DNA from: Massilia glaciei
GTDB lineage: Bacteria; Pseudomonadota; Gammaproteobacteria; Burkholderiales; Burkholderiaceae_D
DNA length: 64,000 nt
Direction: 5' to 3'
NCBI RefSeq assembly: GCF_003011895.2
Contig: NZ_PXWF02000259.1
Span: 25,398-89,397, forward strand
Part shown: positions 29,205-38,560 of the stretch, piece by piece
Layout of the letters: each line of letters opens with the position of its first letter
Numbering within the stretch: the first letter of the stretch is position 1
The notes under the pieces: generated by a model
Database searches by the model: none
The model's input: the letters and a program-made list of their open reading frames with translations, nothing else
What the model was told of the DNA's origin: nothing
Position numbers and translations under genes: made by a program

Positions 29205-29505
29205 GAAACCGCTACATGGACTGGTTGGATTCCATTTCGGTTTGCTGTTCTAATACGGGCGGCGCGCGTTTCGAGCCACACATTCGCGCGCTTCGCCCAC
29301 ACAGTTTTTATTGGTGATCTGGACCCAGGTAGAACGCGAAAAACGCGGGCCGGGGCGCAGGTTAATAGCGATGTATCGAGACAAACTCCCGACCACGGGA
29401 GTCATTATTTTTGGACGGGCTACCCCCGTCTACCTATAAATTTCAGCCGCGCGGCCACAAGCCGGCGCGCCTGCGATGGAATACACACACGTACTGGAGA
29501 GCGAG
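29205..29505 (+). other. spacer between aruB and the glutamate dehydrogenase gene
   Basis: 301 bases without a supported gene. It contains a hairpin followed by a T-rich stretch (29385-29414) and the GGAGAGCGAG ribosome-binding site of the next gene. Base composition is lower in GC than the flanking genes, consistent with a second promoter. No ArgR-like TGTCGC motif was found. Confidence 0.5.
29385..29414 (+). terminator. terminator or attenuator after aruB
   Basis: A 7-bp stem ACTCCCG/CGGGAGT with ACCA loop (29385-29402) is followed by CATTATTTTT. It is 180 bases after aruB and 92 bases before the dehydrogenase start. It could partially end the aruCFGDB transcript or act as a leader attenuator. 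Confidence 0.5.
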
Positions 29506-32500
29506 ATGAAACAAATGCCACAAGATATGCGTACACAGACACTTGAACTGGTCAACGCCAGCAAGCCCACCGCCGACACCGGCAAGCAGGCCGCCGCCCT
29601 GATCAGCGCCTGGCTTGGATCGCTCGACGAAGAAGACCTGGCCGGCACCTCGCCCGAGAGTCTGGCGCCAATCCTGTGGGACGGTTTCACCCAGGCCGCC
29701 ACGCGCACCGCGCAGGGCTGCCAGGTCGCCCAGCTGCGCTACTCCGACGGGCGCGGCGGCATGGCCACGGCCCTGCTGGTGCTCAACGCCGACATGCCCT
29801 ACCTGGTCGATTCGATCGTCATGGCGATGCGCAAACAGCGCGTCGGCGTCAACGGCGTGATGAACGCGGTGCTGGCGGTCCAGCGCGACGCAGGCGGCCA
29901 GGTCACCTCCGTCGGCGAAACCGGCGCGCCGCTCGAGTCGTATGTCCTGTGCCTGCTCGCCGAAGACCTCGACAGCGACGAACTGGCCGCGCTGGTCGCG
30001 AAAATCAACATGGTCGCGCGCGACGCCGCCGTGGTGCGGCGCGACGCGGTCGCCATGGCCGACCGCCTGACCTCGGTCGCCGCCGCCGCCGCCGTGCACG
30101 GCACCGAAGGCCAGGAAGTGGCCGCCTTCCTCGAGTGGGCCAAAAACGAGGGCTTCGAGCCGTTCGGTTACGCCTACTACGTGGTCAAGCCGGGCGTGCG
30201 CGAACTCGAACGCGACCTGCCAAGCCGCATCGGCGTGCTGCAAGACACCATGCACCCGGTCTACGGCACCTGCCTGGCCAACATCCCGGGCGACTTCGAC
30301 ACCCTGTCCAAGCGCCCCGACACGCTCTCGATCGTCAAGGCCGACGTCGAAGGCACGCTGCACCGCGACCAGCCGCTCGACTTCATCGGCGTGCGCAACA
30401 CCGACGCCCAGGGCGCGATCCTCGGCGAGCATTGCTTCGTCGGCCTGTTCTCGCGCGCCGCCACCGCGACCCCGCTGGCGCGCCTGCCTTTCGCGCGCGG
30501 GCGCGTGGCCAAGGTCCTGAGCCTGGCCGGCGTGCGCCAGGAGGGCTTCCGCGCCGAGAAATTCCTCGAGATCCTCGAGTCGCTGCCGCGCACCGAGGCG
30601 CTCGAGGCCGACCCCGAATGGCTGGCCCAGGTGTGCAGCTCGGTCGTCTCGCTGTACAAGCAGCCGCGCGCCAAGGTGTTTGCGCGCCGCGACGTCTACG
30701 CGCGCCACCTCAACGTGCTGGTCTACCTGCCGCGTGAGCGCTACAGCGCCGCCGTCGCCGCCGCGCTCGCGTCCGCGCTCAAGCAAAGCTCGGGCGCGAC
30801 CGAAGTGCGCTCGCAAACCCTGGTCGCCGACGGCCCGCTGGCGCGCGTCTACCTGATCGCCCACGCCGCGCGCAATCCGCTCGACCTCGAGTCCGACATC
30901 CAGAAGCCTTTGCTGTCGGTGCTCGACGGCTGGCACGACAACTTCGCGGCGCTGACAGACAACGTGTTCGACGTGCCGGTGCGCACCGCGCTGCGCAAGA
31001 TGTGCGCCACGCTGCCGGTCAACTACGTGACCGCGACCCCGCCCGAAGTGGCCTTCCGCGACCTCGGCGCGATCCTGCGCAACGGCCAGGAGGGCGTCGC
31101 CGTGCGGGTCGAGACCGACGCCGCAGGCGCCGCCACCGTGCGCCTGTATTCGATCGAAAGCGTGCCTTCGCTGTCGCGCATTTTGCCGGCGCTGCAAAAC
31201 GCGGGCGTTGCCGTCGACCGCGAGCAGACCTACCCGATCACCGCCGCCGACGGCGTGCGCCACTTCGTGACCAGCCTGTCGGTCGACGCCGAGAGCGCCG
31301 CCAAACTGGTCAAGCCGAACGTGGTCAAGGTCGCCGAGGAGCTGTTCGAGTCGCTGTTCAACGACGAGGCCGAGGACGGCCGCATGAACGGGCTGGTCAT
31401 CGAGGGCGCCCTGAGCATGCGCGAAGTGCAGCTGGTGCGCGCGTACATCAGCTACTGGCGCCAGACCGGCTCCAAGTTCACCGTGCGCTACATCGCCGAC
31501 ACGCTGCGCCGCCAGCCCGCCATGGTCAAGGAACTGGTCGACGGCTTTTTGCAGCGCTTCGACCCGAAACTGTCGGACGCCCAGCACGCCGACGCGCGCG
31601 AAAAAATCGCCTCGATCAAAACGCGCCTGGCCTCGGTCAACCACGCCGACACCGAGGAAATTTTGGCCGCGCTGGTCGACCTGACGCTGGCGACGGTGCG
31701 CACCAACTACTTCCAGAACGATATGCAAGGTGACAAGATCATCTTCAAGTTCGACACCAGCAAACTGGCGCTGGTGCCCGAGCCGCGCCCGTACCGCGAG
31801 ATCTTCGTGTTCTCGCGCCGCTTCGAGGGCGTGCACCTGCGCGGCGGCCCGGTCGCCCGCGGCGGCCTGCGGTGGTCGGACCGGATGGAGGACTACCGCA
31901 CCGAGGTGCTGGGCCTGGTCAAGGCGCAGATGGTCAAGAACGCTGTGATCGTGCCGGCCGGCTCCAAGGGCGGCTTCGTGTGCAAGCAGATGCCCAACAA
32001 CGCGGTGCGCGAGACCATCGCGGCCGAAGGCGAGGCGGTCTACCGCCTGTTCATCTCGAGCCTGCTCGAAGTGACCGACAACCGCGTGCGCGGCGCCATC
32101 GTGCCGCCAGCCGACACCGTGCGCTACGACCAGGACGATCCGTACCTGGTGGTGGCCGCCGACAAGGGCACCGCGACCTTCTCCGACATCGCCAACGGCA
32201 TCGCGGTCAAGCGCGGCTTCTGGCTCGGCGACGCCTTCGCGTCGGGCGGCTCGAACGGCTACGACCATAAAAAAATGGGCATCACGGCCAAGGGCGCGTT
32301 CGAGGCGGTCAAGCGCCACTTCTACGAGATGGACCACGACATGAACACCACCCCGATCACCATGGTCGGCGTGGGCGACATGTCGGGCGACGTGTTCGGC
32401 AACGGCGTGCTGTTGTCGCGCCAGCTCAAGGTGCTGGCCGCGTTCGACCACCGCCATATCTTCCTCGACCCGACCCCGGACGTGGTGACCTCGTTCGCCG

Positions 32501-34203
32501 AGCGCGAGCGCATGTTCGCGCTGCCACGCTCGTCGTGGGACGACTACAACAAGGACTTGATCTCGGCCGGCGGCGGGGTGTTCCCGCGCACCTCGCGCAC
32601 CATCGAACTGTCGCCCGAAGTGCGCGCCGCGCTCGACATCAGCGAAACCGTGCTCACGCCCGAAGAACTGATGCACCGGATCCTGCTCGCGCCGGTCGAC
32701 CTGTTCTACAACGGCGGCATCGGCACCTACATCAAGGCATCGACCGAGACCCACGCCCAGGTCAAGGACCGCGCCAACGACCATATCCGCGTCAACGGCA
32801 ACGAGCTGCGCTGCAAGGTGGTGTCCGAGGGCGGCAACCTCGGCGCGACCCAGCCGGGCCGCATCGAATTCGCGCTCGCGGGCGGGCGCATCTTCACCGA
32901 CGCGATCGACAACTCGGCCGGGGTGGACTGCTCCGACCACGAGGTCAACGTCAAGATCTGGCTCGACACCGAAGTCAACGCGGGCGAACTGTCCGAGCTT
33001 GAGCGCAACCGCATCCTCAACGAGATGACGAGCGACGTCGAGGCGCTGGTCCTGCGCGACAACATGCTGCAGACCCACCTGCTGGTGCGCGAGCTGCAGG
33101 CCCAGGCCGACCCGGCCGTGGTCGACGGCTACGCGACCCTGATCGCCAGCCTCGAGGCCGAGGGCGCGCTCTCGCGCGAACTCGAGCAACTGCCGAGCGA
33201 CGCCGAACTGGCGCGCCGCAAGCTGCTCGGCGTCGGCCTAACGGCGCCGGAGCTGGCGGTCGTGGTCGCCAACGTCAAGAATCGCTTCAAGCGCACCCTG
33301 GCGGCGCTGCCGCTGACGGAACTGAGCTGGGCCGAATCGGCGCTCAAGCCGTACTTCCCAACGCAGATGGTGGCCACCCGCAACGCGCTGGCGCACCCGC
33401 TGGCCAACGCGATCCTGGCCACCGTGCTGGCCAACGAGTCGGTCAACCGCTGCGGTCCGCTGATGCTGCGCGACCTCGCCGTCGAGCACATGGTCGACGA
33501 GACCGACGTGGTCAAGGCCTGGGGCCAGTCGTGGTCGGCGCTGCACCTGGCGCCGATCTTCGAGGCGCTCGACGCCGACGCGCTGCTGGTGCCGCGCGCG
33601 GTCTCGGTCAGCGTCGACGCCCGCACCCGCGTGCTGTTCAACGGCGTGATCGAGGGCGTGTTGTCGGTCCCGGCCGACGCGCTGCTTGGCAGCGGTGGCA
33701 TGGGGGAGTTGTCGCGCCTGTTCGCGCAGGCCGAGATGCTCACCCAGCTGACCCCGGCCGCGACCGAGGCGGACAACCATCCGCAGCTGTCGCCGTCGTT
33801 CCTGCAGGCCTGGCGCTCGGTCGAGGCGATCGAGGCGGTCGCCAGCTTCCTGTTCGCGGCGGTCTCGGTGCCGCGTCCGGACGGCATGTCGCTGGCCCAG
33901 TTCCTGCAACTGGGCATGGCGCTGCGCGGCCAGGCCGGCATCGACACGCTCGAGCGCGGCCTGAAGCTGGCCCCGCAAAGCAAGTCGCAGGAACAACTGC
34001 GCAACTACGCGATGCTGGCGCTGCGCCGCACCCAGCAGCGGTTGCTGCTGCAGGTGATGGCCAGCGCCGGCACGGTCGAGGCGGTCGGTTCGGTGACCAA
34101 GGCGATGGGCCTGGCCGGCTATCCTCCGGCGGCCGACCTGGAACAGGCGATGCTCGACGTGTGGGCGCTGTCCGACGCCACCAGCGGCGCAGTGGCGGCG
34201 TAA
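29506..34203 (+). CDS. gdhB: NAD-specific glutamate dehydrogenase (large, GDH2 type)
   Basis: A 1565-residue enzyme of the roughly 180-kDa NAD-GDH class, which deaminates glutamate to 2-oxoglutarate. The N-terminal half holds ACT-like regulatory regions (for example LVLNADMPYLVDSIVMAMRK). The catalytic core is in the middle: RGGPVARGGLRWSDRMEDYR, then NAVIVPAGSKGGFV with the catalytic Lys, and VGVGDMSGDVFGNG for the nucleotide site. EGGNLGATQPGRIEFA is also family-typical. The start has GGAG six bases upstream; an in-frame ATG 30 bases earlier lacks a ribosome-binding site. Placement between aruB and aruE suggests use of arginine-derived glutamate. The symbol follows Pseudomonas usage. Confidence 0.95.
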   Translation: MKQMPQDMRTQTLELVNASKPTADTGKQAAALISAWLGSLDEEDLAGTSPESLAPILWDGFTQAATRTAQGCQVAQLRYSDGRGGMATALLVLNADMPYLVDSIVMAMRKQRVGVNGVMNAVLAVQRDAGGQVTSVGETGAPLESYVLCLLAEDLDSDELAALVAKINMVARDAAVVRRDAVAMADRLTSVAAAAAVHGTEGQEVAAFLEWAKNEGFEPFGYAYYVVKPGVRELERDLPSRIGVLQDTMHPVYGTCLANIPGDFDTLSKRPDTLSIVKADVEGTLHRDQPLDFIGVRNTDAQGAILGEHCFVGLFSRAATATPLARLPFARGRVAKVLSLAGVRQEGFRAEKFLEILESLPRTEALEADPEWLAQVCSSVVSLYKQPRAKVFARRDVYARHLNVLVYLPRERYSAAVAAALASALKQSSGATEVRSQTLVADGPLARVYLIAHAARNPLDLESDIQKPLLSVLDGWHDNFAALTDNVFDVPVRTALRKMCATLPVNYVTATPPEVAFRDLGAILRNGQEGVAVRVETDAAGAATVRLYSIESVPSLSRILPALQNAGVAVDREQTYPITAADGVRHFVTSLSVDAESAAKLVKPNVVKVAEELFESLFNDEAEDGRMNGLVIEGALSMREVQLVRAYISYWRQTGSKFTVRYIADTLRRQPAMVKELVDGFLQRFDPKLSDAQHADAREKIASIKTRLASVNHADTEEILAALVDLTLATVRTNYFQNDMQGDKIIFKFDTSKLALVPEPRPYREIFVFSRRFEGVHLRGGPVARGGLRWSDRMEDYRTEVLGLVKAQMVKNAVIVPAGSKGGFVCKQMPNNAVRETIAAEGEAVYRLFISSLLEVTDNRVRGAIVPPADTVRYDQDDPYLVVAADKGTATFSDIANGIAVKRGFWLGDAFASGGSNGYDHKKMGITAKGAFEAVKRHFYEMDHDMNTTPITMVGVGDMSGDVFGNGVLLSRQLKVLAAFDHRHIFLDPTPDVVTSFAERERMFALPRSSWDDYNKDLISAGGGVFPRTSRTIELSPEVRAALDISETVLTPEELMHRILLAPVDLFYNGGIGTYIKASTETHAQVKDRANDHIRVNGNELRCKVVSEGGNLGATQPGRIEFALAGGRIFTDAIDNSAGVDCSDHEVNVKIWLDTEVNAGELSELERNRILNEMTSDVEALVLRDNMLQTHLLVRELQAQADPAVVDGYATLIASLEAEGALSRELEQLPSDAELARRKLLGVGLTAPELAVVVANVKNRFKRTLAALPLTELSWAESALKPYFPTQMVATRNALAHPLANAILATVLANESVNRCGPLMLRDLAVEHMVDETDVVKAWGQSWSALHLAPIFEALDADALLVPRAVSVSVDARTRVLFNGVIEGVLSVPADALLGSGGMGELSRLFAQAEMLTQLTPAATEADNHPQLSPSFLQAWRSVEAIEAVASFLFAAVSVPRPDGMSLAQFLQLGMALRGQAGIDTLERGLKLAPQSKSQEQLRNYAMLALRRTQQRLLLQVMASAGTVEAVGSVTKAMGLAGYPPAADLEQAMLDVWALSDATSGAVAA

Positions 34204-34208
34204 GGCGG

Positions 34209-35198
34209 ATGCCTAACACCGACCTTCCGCAGGCGGTGCGGGCGCTGGCCGAGGCTGATTTCGGCGCGTTCGCACCCATGTTTTCCAGCGCCGGTTTTGC
34301 GGTGGCGCTGCCGGCGCGCGGCGTCATGACGATCCGCTCGCGGGCCGGCGGCGAGCGCGCCAGCGTGCTCGTCTCGGTCGGCGTGCACGGCGACGAGACC
34401 GGCCCGATCGAGGTGCTCGCGCACCTGCTCGAGGCGCTCGCGCGGGCGCCGGAAAGGCTGGCGGTCGACCTGATGGTCTGCGTCGGCAACATCGAGGCGA
34501 TCGCCGCTGGTAAGCGCTTCGTCGACGCCGACCTCAATCGCATGTTCCGGCCCCAGCGCGGCACGCTGGCGCAGGCGCGCGAGGCCGCGCGCGCGGACCA
34601 ACTGATCGCCGCGACCACCGATTTTTTTAACCAGGCGGGCAAGCTGCGCTGGCACCTCGACCTGCACACCGCGATCCGCCCCTCCAAGTATCCCACCTTC
34701 GCCATCGTGCCCGACCTGATCGGCGAGGCCGGCAAGGCCGCGCTGGTCGGTTGGCTCGGCGAGGCCGCGATCGGGGCGATCATCATGAATCCGAGTTCGG
34801 CCGGCACCTACAGCTACTACTCGGCCGAGTTCCACGGCGCCGCCGCCAGCACGGTCGAACTGGGCCGCGTGGGCACGCTGGGCCAGAACGACCTGAGCCT
34901 GTTTGCCGAGGTCGGCACCGCGCTCGAAGGCCTGCTCACGGGTGCCGCCCCCGCGGTCCCGAAGGCGGCGCCGCACGTGTTCAAGGTGGCGCAGGAGGTG
35001 ATCAAGCACAGCGACGCCTTCAGCATGGCGTTCGACCGCGGCACCGAGAACTTCTCGCCCATGCAAGCGGGCGGCGTGATCGCCACCGACGGCGACGTCG
35101 TCTACAAAGTCATCCATCCCGAAGAGCTGGTCGTGTTCCCCAATCCGGACGTGCGCGTGGGCTTGCGCGCCGGCCTGATGGTGGTGCGCGTCTCCTGA
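34209..35198 (+). CDS. aruE: succinylglutamate desuccinylase
   Basis: A 329-residue zinc carboxypeptidase-fold enzyme that cleaves N-succinylglutamate to glutamate and succinate, the last AST step. Zinc ligands are His60 and Glu63 in VSVGVHGDETGP and His153 in HLDLHTAIRPSKYP; catalytic Glu217 lies in STVELGRVG. Length and motif spacing fit AstE. It starts five bases after the glutamate dehydrogenase stop, so it is translated from the same transcript. Separation from aruB by a 4.7-kb gene is unusual for ast/aru clusters. Confidence 0.95.
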   Translation: MPNTDLPQAVRALAEADFGAFAPMFSSAGFAVALPARGVMTIRSRAGGERASVLVSVGVHGDETGPIEVLAHLLEALARAPERLAVDLMVCVGNIEAIAAGKRFVDADLNRMFRPQRGTLAQAREAARADQLIAATTDFFNQAGKLRWHLDLHTAIRPSKYPTFAIVPDLIGEAGKAALVGWLGEAAIGAIIMNPSSAGTYSYYSAEFHGAAASTVELGRVGTLGQNDLSLFAEVGTALEGLLTGAAPAVPKAAPHVFKVAQEVIKHSDAFSMAFDRGTENFSPMQAGGVIATDGDVVYKVIHPEELVVFPNPDVRVGLRAGLMVVRVS

Positions 35199-35231
35199 GC
35201 CCTTCCAACTAGCCACTAGCGCGAGGCCGGC

Positions 35232-36365
35232 ATGAGCGAGCTGTTTTCCCCAACAACCGTGGGACCGTTGCAGCTGTCGAACCGGATCGTGATCGCACCG
35301 ATGTGCCAGTACTCGGCCGAGCAAGGCATCGCCGGCGACTGGCACATGATCCACCTCGGCCACCTGGCGCTGTCGGGCGCGGCGCTGCTGATCCTCGAGG
35401 CCACCGCGGTCTCGCCCGAGGCGCGCATCTCGGCGCGCGACCTGGGCCTGTGGTCCGACGCCCACGCCGACGCGCTCGCGCCGGTGCTCGCGGCGATCCG
35501 CAGATACTCCCCGATCCTCCTCGGCATCCAGCTCGCGCACGCGGGCCGCAAGGCGTCGAGCCAGGTGCCGTGGGAGGGCGGCGGCAATGTCGGGCTGGCC
35601 GCCGGTGGATGGCAGACCGAGGCGCCGTCGGCGCTGCCGCACGCGGCCGGCGACACGCCGCCGCTGGCGCTCGACGGGGATGGCATGCGGCGCGTGCGCG
35701 ATGATTTTGTGGCAGCCGCCCGGCGCAGCCACGCGCTCGGCCTCGACGCGATCGAGATCCACGCCGCGCACGGCTACCTGCTGCACCAGTTCTTGTCGCC
35801 GTTGGCGAACGCGCGCGCCGACCACTACGGCGGCGCGCTCGAGAACCGCATGCGCTTTCCGCTCGAGGTGTTCGCGGCGGTGCGCGCCGCGGTGCCGGCC
35901 GGCATGGCGGTGGGCGCGCGCATCTCGGCCTGCGACTGGGTCGACGGCGGCTGGGACATCGAGCAAAGCGTGGTCCTGTGCCGGGCGCTGCAAGCGGCCG
36001 GTTGCGACTTCATCCACGTCTCGAGCGGGGGCGTCTCGACCGAGCAGAAGATCGCGGCCGGACCGGGCTACCAGATCGGCTTCGCCGAGCGCATCAAGCG
36101 CGAATGCGGCATGCCGACCATCGGCGTGGGCATGATCACCGAGGCCGCGCAGGCCGAGCGGATCGTCGCCGGCGGCCAGGCCGACATGGTCGCACTGGCG
36201 CGCGCCATGCTGTACGACCCGCGCTGGCCGTGGCACGCGGCGGCCGAACTGGGCGCGCAGGTGCAGGCGCCGCCGCAATACTGGCGCTCGCAGCCGGCGC
36301 AGCACAAGGCGCTGTTCAATACCGACGTCAATTTGCGAAACATCAACAGTGTGATGTCGAAATAA
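35232..36365 (+). CDS. NADH:flavin oxidoreductase, old yellow enzyme family
   Basis: A 377-residue FMN-dependent ene-reductase of the YqjM/XenA (thermophilic-like) subclass. The start LFSPTTVGPLQLSNRIVIAP then MCQYSAEQG carries the Cys that tunes flavin in this subclass. Substrate-binding pair His-x-x-His-type residues and FMN contacts are in IQLAHAGRKAS and IEIHAAHGYLLHQFLSP; the catalytic region NARADHYGGALENR is clear. ALARAMLYDPRWPWHAA near the end is the phosphate-binding part. These enzymes reduce activated C=C bonds or nitro compounds, often in detoxification. It is 33 bases after aruE and might be read through from it. Confidence 0.92.
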   Translation: MSELFSPTTVGPLQLSNRIVIAPMCQYSAEQGIAGDWHMIHLGHLALSGAALLILEATAVSPEARISARDLGLWSDAHADALAPVLAAIRRYSPILLGIQLAHAGRKASSQVPWEGGGNVGLAAGGWQTEAPSALPHAAGDTPPLALDGDGMRRVRDDFVAAARRSHALGLDAIEIHAAHGYLLHQFLSPLANARADHYGGALENRMRFPLEVFAAVRAAVPAGMAVGARISACDWVDGGWDIEQSVVLCRALQAAGCDFIHVSSGGVSTEQKIAAGPGYQIGFAERIKRECGMPTIGVGMITEAAQAERIVAGGQADMVALARAMLYDPRWPWHAAAELGAQVQAPPQYWRSQPAQHKALFNTDVNLRNINSVMSK

Positions 36366-36468
36366 TTATTGGCAAATCTGCAAGTCGGCGTAGAATTGCG
36401 AATCCCCTGGTTTTGTCACTATCGGTATCAATCGACGGTCCTTACTCACCCTTGTATCCGGATCCCCC

Positions 36469-37374
36469 ATGTTGAAAAAACTGCTGCTGGTGCTGTCCCT
36501 GTGCGCTTTCCTGCCCGGCGTGGCCCACGCCGACGCCCCGGCCGAAGCGAAAATGACCGAAGAGCAGTTCCTGGCAAAGCTGAATTTCCAGCAGGGCAAG
36601 ATCAATCTGGGCGGCGGCGTCGCCTCGCTCGACCTGCCGGCCACCTTCCGCTACCTGGGCGCGGCCGACACCGAGCGCCTGCTGGTCGAGGGCTGGGGCA
36701 ACATGCCCGGCAACACCACGCTCGGCATGATCGTGCCGGCCGGGGTGAGCCCACTGAGCGAGGCCGGCTGGGGCGTGATCGTCACCTTCGACAAGGATGG
36801 CCACGTCAAGGACGACGACGCCGACAGCATCAAGTACGACGAGTTGCTCAAGACCATGCAGGAGGAGACCGCCGCAGCCAGCGAAGAGCGCAAAAAGGCC
36901 GGCTACGACAGCATGGCGCTGGTCGGCTGGGCCGAAAAGCCGAGTTACGACAAGGCCAGCCACAAGTTGTTCTGGGCAAAGGAGCTCAAGACAGGCAACA
37001 ATCCGCAGAACTCGCTCAATTACAACATCCGTGTTCTCGGGCGCGAGGGCGTGCTGGTGCTCAACGCGGTGGCCGGCATGCACCAGATCGACACGATCAA
37101 GAAAGAAATGAAGCATGTGACGGCGTTCACCGAGTTTTCGCCCGGCAACCGCTACGCCGATTTCAACGAGAAGACCGACCGGGTCGCCGAGTACGGCATC
37201 GCGGCGCTGGTCGCGGGCGGCCTGGCCGCCAAAATGGGCCTGTTCGCGAAGCTGCTCGCGTTCCTGCTGCTGTTCAAGAAATTCGTCATCATCGGCGTGA
37301 TCGCCATCGGCGCCGCGCTGCTCAAATGGTTCGGCAACCGCAAGGCCAAGGTCAAGGTCAGCCTCGAAAAATAA
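36469..37374 (+). CDS. DUF2167 family membrane protein
   Basis: A 301-residue protein with a signal peptide or anchor (MLKKLLLVLSLCAFLPGVAHA), a large soluble domain, and a hydrophobic C-terminal region (about 244-288) that should form two membrane helices before a basic tail. The block GKINLGGGVASLDLPATFRY, WGNMPG, and EAGWGVIVTFDKDGHVKDDD match the DUF2167 family as I recall it. Function is unknown. It is probably in the inner membrane with the main domain in the periplasm. Its stop lies just before the AT-rich toxin cassette, marking the edge of the normal chromosome. Confidence 0.85.
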   Translation: MLKKLLLVLSLCAFLPGVAHADAPAEAKMTEEQFLAKLNFQQGKINLGGGVASLDLPATFRYLGAADTERLLVEGWGNMPGNTTLGMIVPAGVSPLSEAGWGVIVTFDKDGHVKDDDADSIKYDELLKTMQEETAAASEERKKAGYDSMALVGWAEKPSYDKASHKLFWAKELKTGNNPQNSLNYNIRVLGREGVLVLNAVAGMHQIDTIKKEMKHVTAFTEFSPGNRYADFNEKTDRVAEYGIAALVAGGLAAKMGLFAKLLAFLLLFKKFVIIGVIAIGAALLKWFGNRKAKVKVSLEK

Positions 37375-37454
37375 TCCTGGGGCGGTGAAGATTTTCGGCA
37401 AACAGTAATGGCGTCGGCTATGAGATTGACGCAGGTGCCGTCAAAAGTGCAGCG

Positions 37455-37967
37455 ATGCAGCGTAAGGCTGACATGGCATTCGGTGCGACGTTCGGTGCTG
37501 TGGTCGGAGGAACCGTAGGCGTGGCGCTTTCGGCCGGATGTGATGTTGGCACAGGTGGAGCATGTACGCCTGCCAACCCGGCCATAGTTGCCGCTAGTAT
37601 TGCGGGTGGCGCGTTAGTTGGGGCACAGGTAGTGCCTCCATTTTTGGAATCAAGCAGGGAACTAGCGAAAAACATATTAACTGCTACTGGTATATCCAAA
37701 ATGCAGGGCCATGCATCGCACCATATTGTAGCCGAAGGTGCAGCCCTCGCTGCAGGATCGCGGGCAATACTCAACAAGCATGGCATGAACATTGATAGTG
37801 CGTTTAACGGGATGAATATGAATATGCGCTATCACAATCGCCTTCATAGCCCCGTCTATCATGCTAGTGTCGAACGGGCCCTTACTGGTTCCGTGTCGTA
37901 TACCGATGTGGCCAAGAGGTTAAGTGTCATCAGAGCACAAATTATCATTGGAGTTTTCCTTTTTTGA
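37455..37967 (+). CDS. AHH-nuclease toxin tip, N-terminally incomplete
   Basis: A 170-residue reading frame ending in an AHH domain, a HNH/Endo VII-type nuclease found at the C-terminus of polymorphic toxins. The domain spans about residues 85-145: GHASHHIVAEGA with His89-His90, SRAILNKHGMNIDSAFNG, and MNMRYHNRLHSPVY with His127/His131. The first 80 residues are Gly/Ala-rich. The frame stays open upstream to 37389, reading GVGYEIDAGAV, without a good start or ribosome-binding site, and no delivery domain is present. It looks like a detached toxin cartridge. GC content is much lower than in neighbouring genes. The end overlaps the next gene, as for toxin-immunity pairs. The start is uncertain. 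Confidence 0.6.
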   Translation: MQRKADMAFGATFGAVVGGTVGVALSAGCDVGTGGACTPANPAIVAASIAGGALVGAQVVPPFLESSRELAKNILTATGISKMQGHASHHIVAEGAALAAGSRAILNKHGMNIDSAFNGMNMNMRYHNRLHSPVYHASVERALTGSVSYTDVAKRLSVIRAQIIIGVFLF

Positions 37968-38517
37968 TATGATTAAAATATTTGATCCATTGCCCAGTAA
38001 TTCTCATTACCCTTTGCTCTGGGGAGGAGGGAGCTTTCTTAAGTATGGCGACCTAAATTTTAGGAGCATGAGGAACGACTGGAAGGAAATTAATCTAGAT
38101 TTCTTTAGAGACGTTAAGAGTCAAGTGAGACCACGAATTACTTGCTTAATCCCTGGCATTGCTTTTGAGGCGGAACTGGAAAATTTATTATTTCCGGTTG
38201 AGATGGATGGACTTGAGCTCTTGCCGTTAAAGGTTGAAGGCAAGGACTGGAAGTTGCTGAACTGCTTGAATTCGATTGACAATGTTGATGAGAAGCGCAG
38301 TATTTTGCACAGAGACGATTCAGGAAAAATATTTATGGTTCAGAAATTGGTGATAAATAACCTGGCAGTTGATAAAAATGAATTTTTTACCATTCAAGAT
38401 AGCAATCGTTCCTCTATTTTTGTTATTGAGTCGTTCGTAAATAGAGTACGGCAACTTGGCCTGAAGGGTCTGCAGTTCAGGCATATAGGTGAGGTCAACG
38501 TAAATAGCCCCCCATAG
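37924..38517 (+). CDS. probable immunity protein for the AHH toxin
   Basis: A 197-residue protein with no signal peptide, markedly AT-rich coding sequence and a predicted alpha/beta fold. The C-terminal FVIESFVNRVRQLGLKGLQF is reminiscent of the DUF1629/Imm11-like immunity families, where a late Phe-rich helix precedes a G-L-x-F strand; that assignment is tentative. The GTG at 37924 follows AAGAGG at suitable spacing and overlaps the toxin end by 44 bases. An ATG at 37969 is the alternative start. Position and overlap directly after a nuclease tip are the main evidence for an immunity role. Confidence 0.55.
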   Translation: MSSEHKLSLEFSFFDMIKIFDPLPSNSHYPLLWGGGSFLKYGDLNFRSMRNDWKEINLDFFRDVKSQVRPRITCLIPGIAFEAELENLLFPVEMDGLELLPLKVEGKDWKLLNCLNSIDNVDEKRSILHRDDSGKIFMVQKLVINNLAVDKNEFFTIQDSNRSSIFVIESFVNRVRQLGLKGLQFRHIGEVNVNSPP

Positions 38518-38560
38518 CAGAACTGCACGCAGGGCACGCGCAGGGGACGGGGTCAGGTCT

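Noticed and set aside
29443..33189. 1248-codon open frame on the minus strand opposite the glutamate dehydrogenase gene
   Set aside because: It mirrors the codon positions of a clearly real gene, is dominated by His/Arg/Gly/Val shadow composition and has no recognisable domain.
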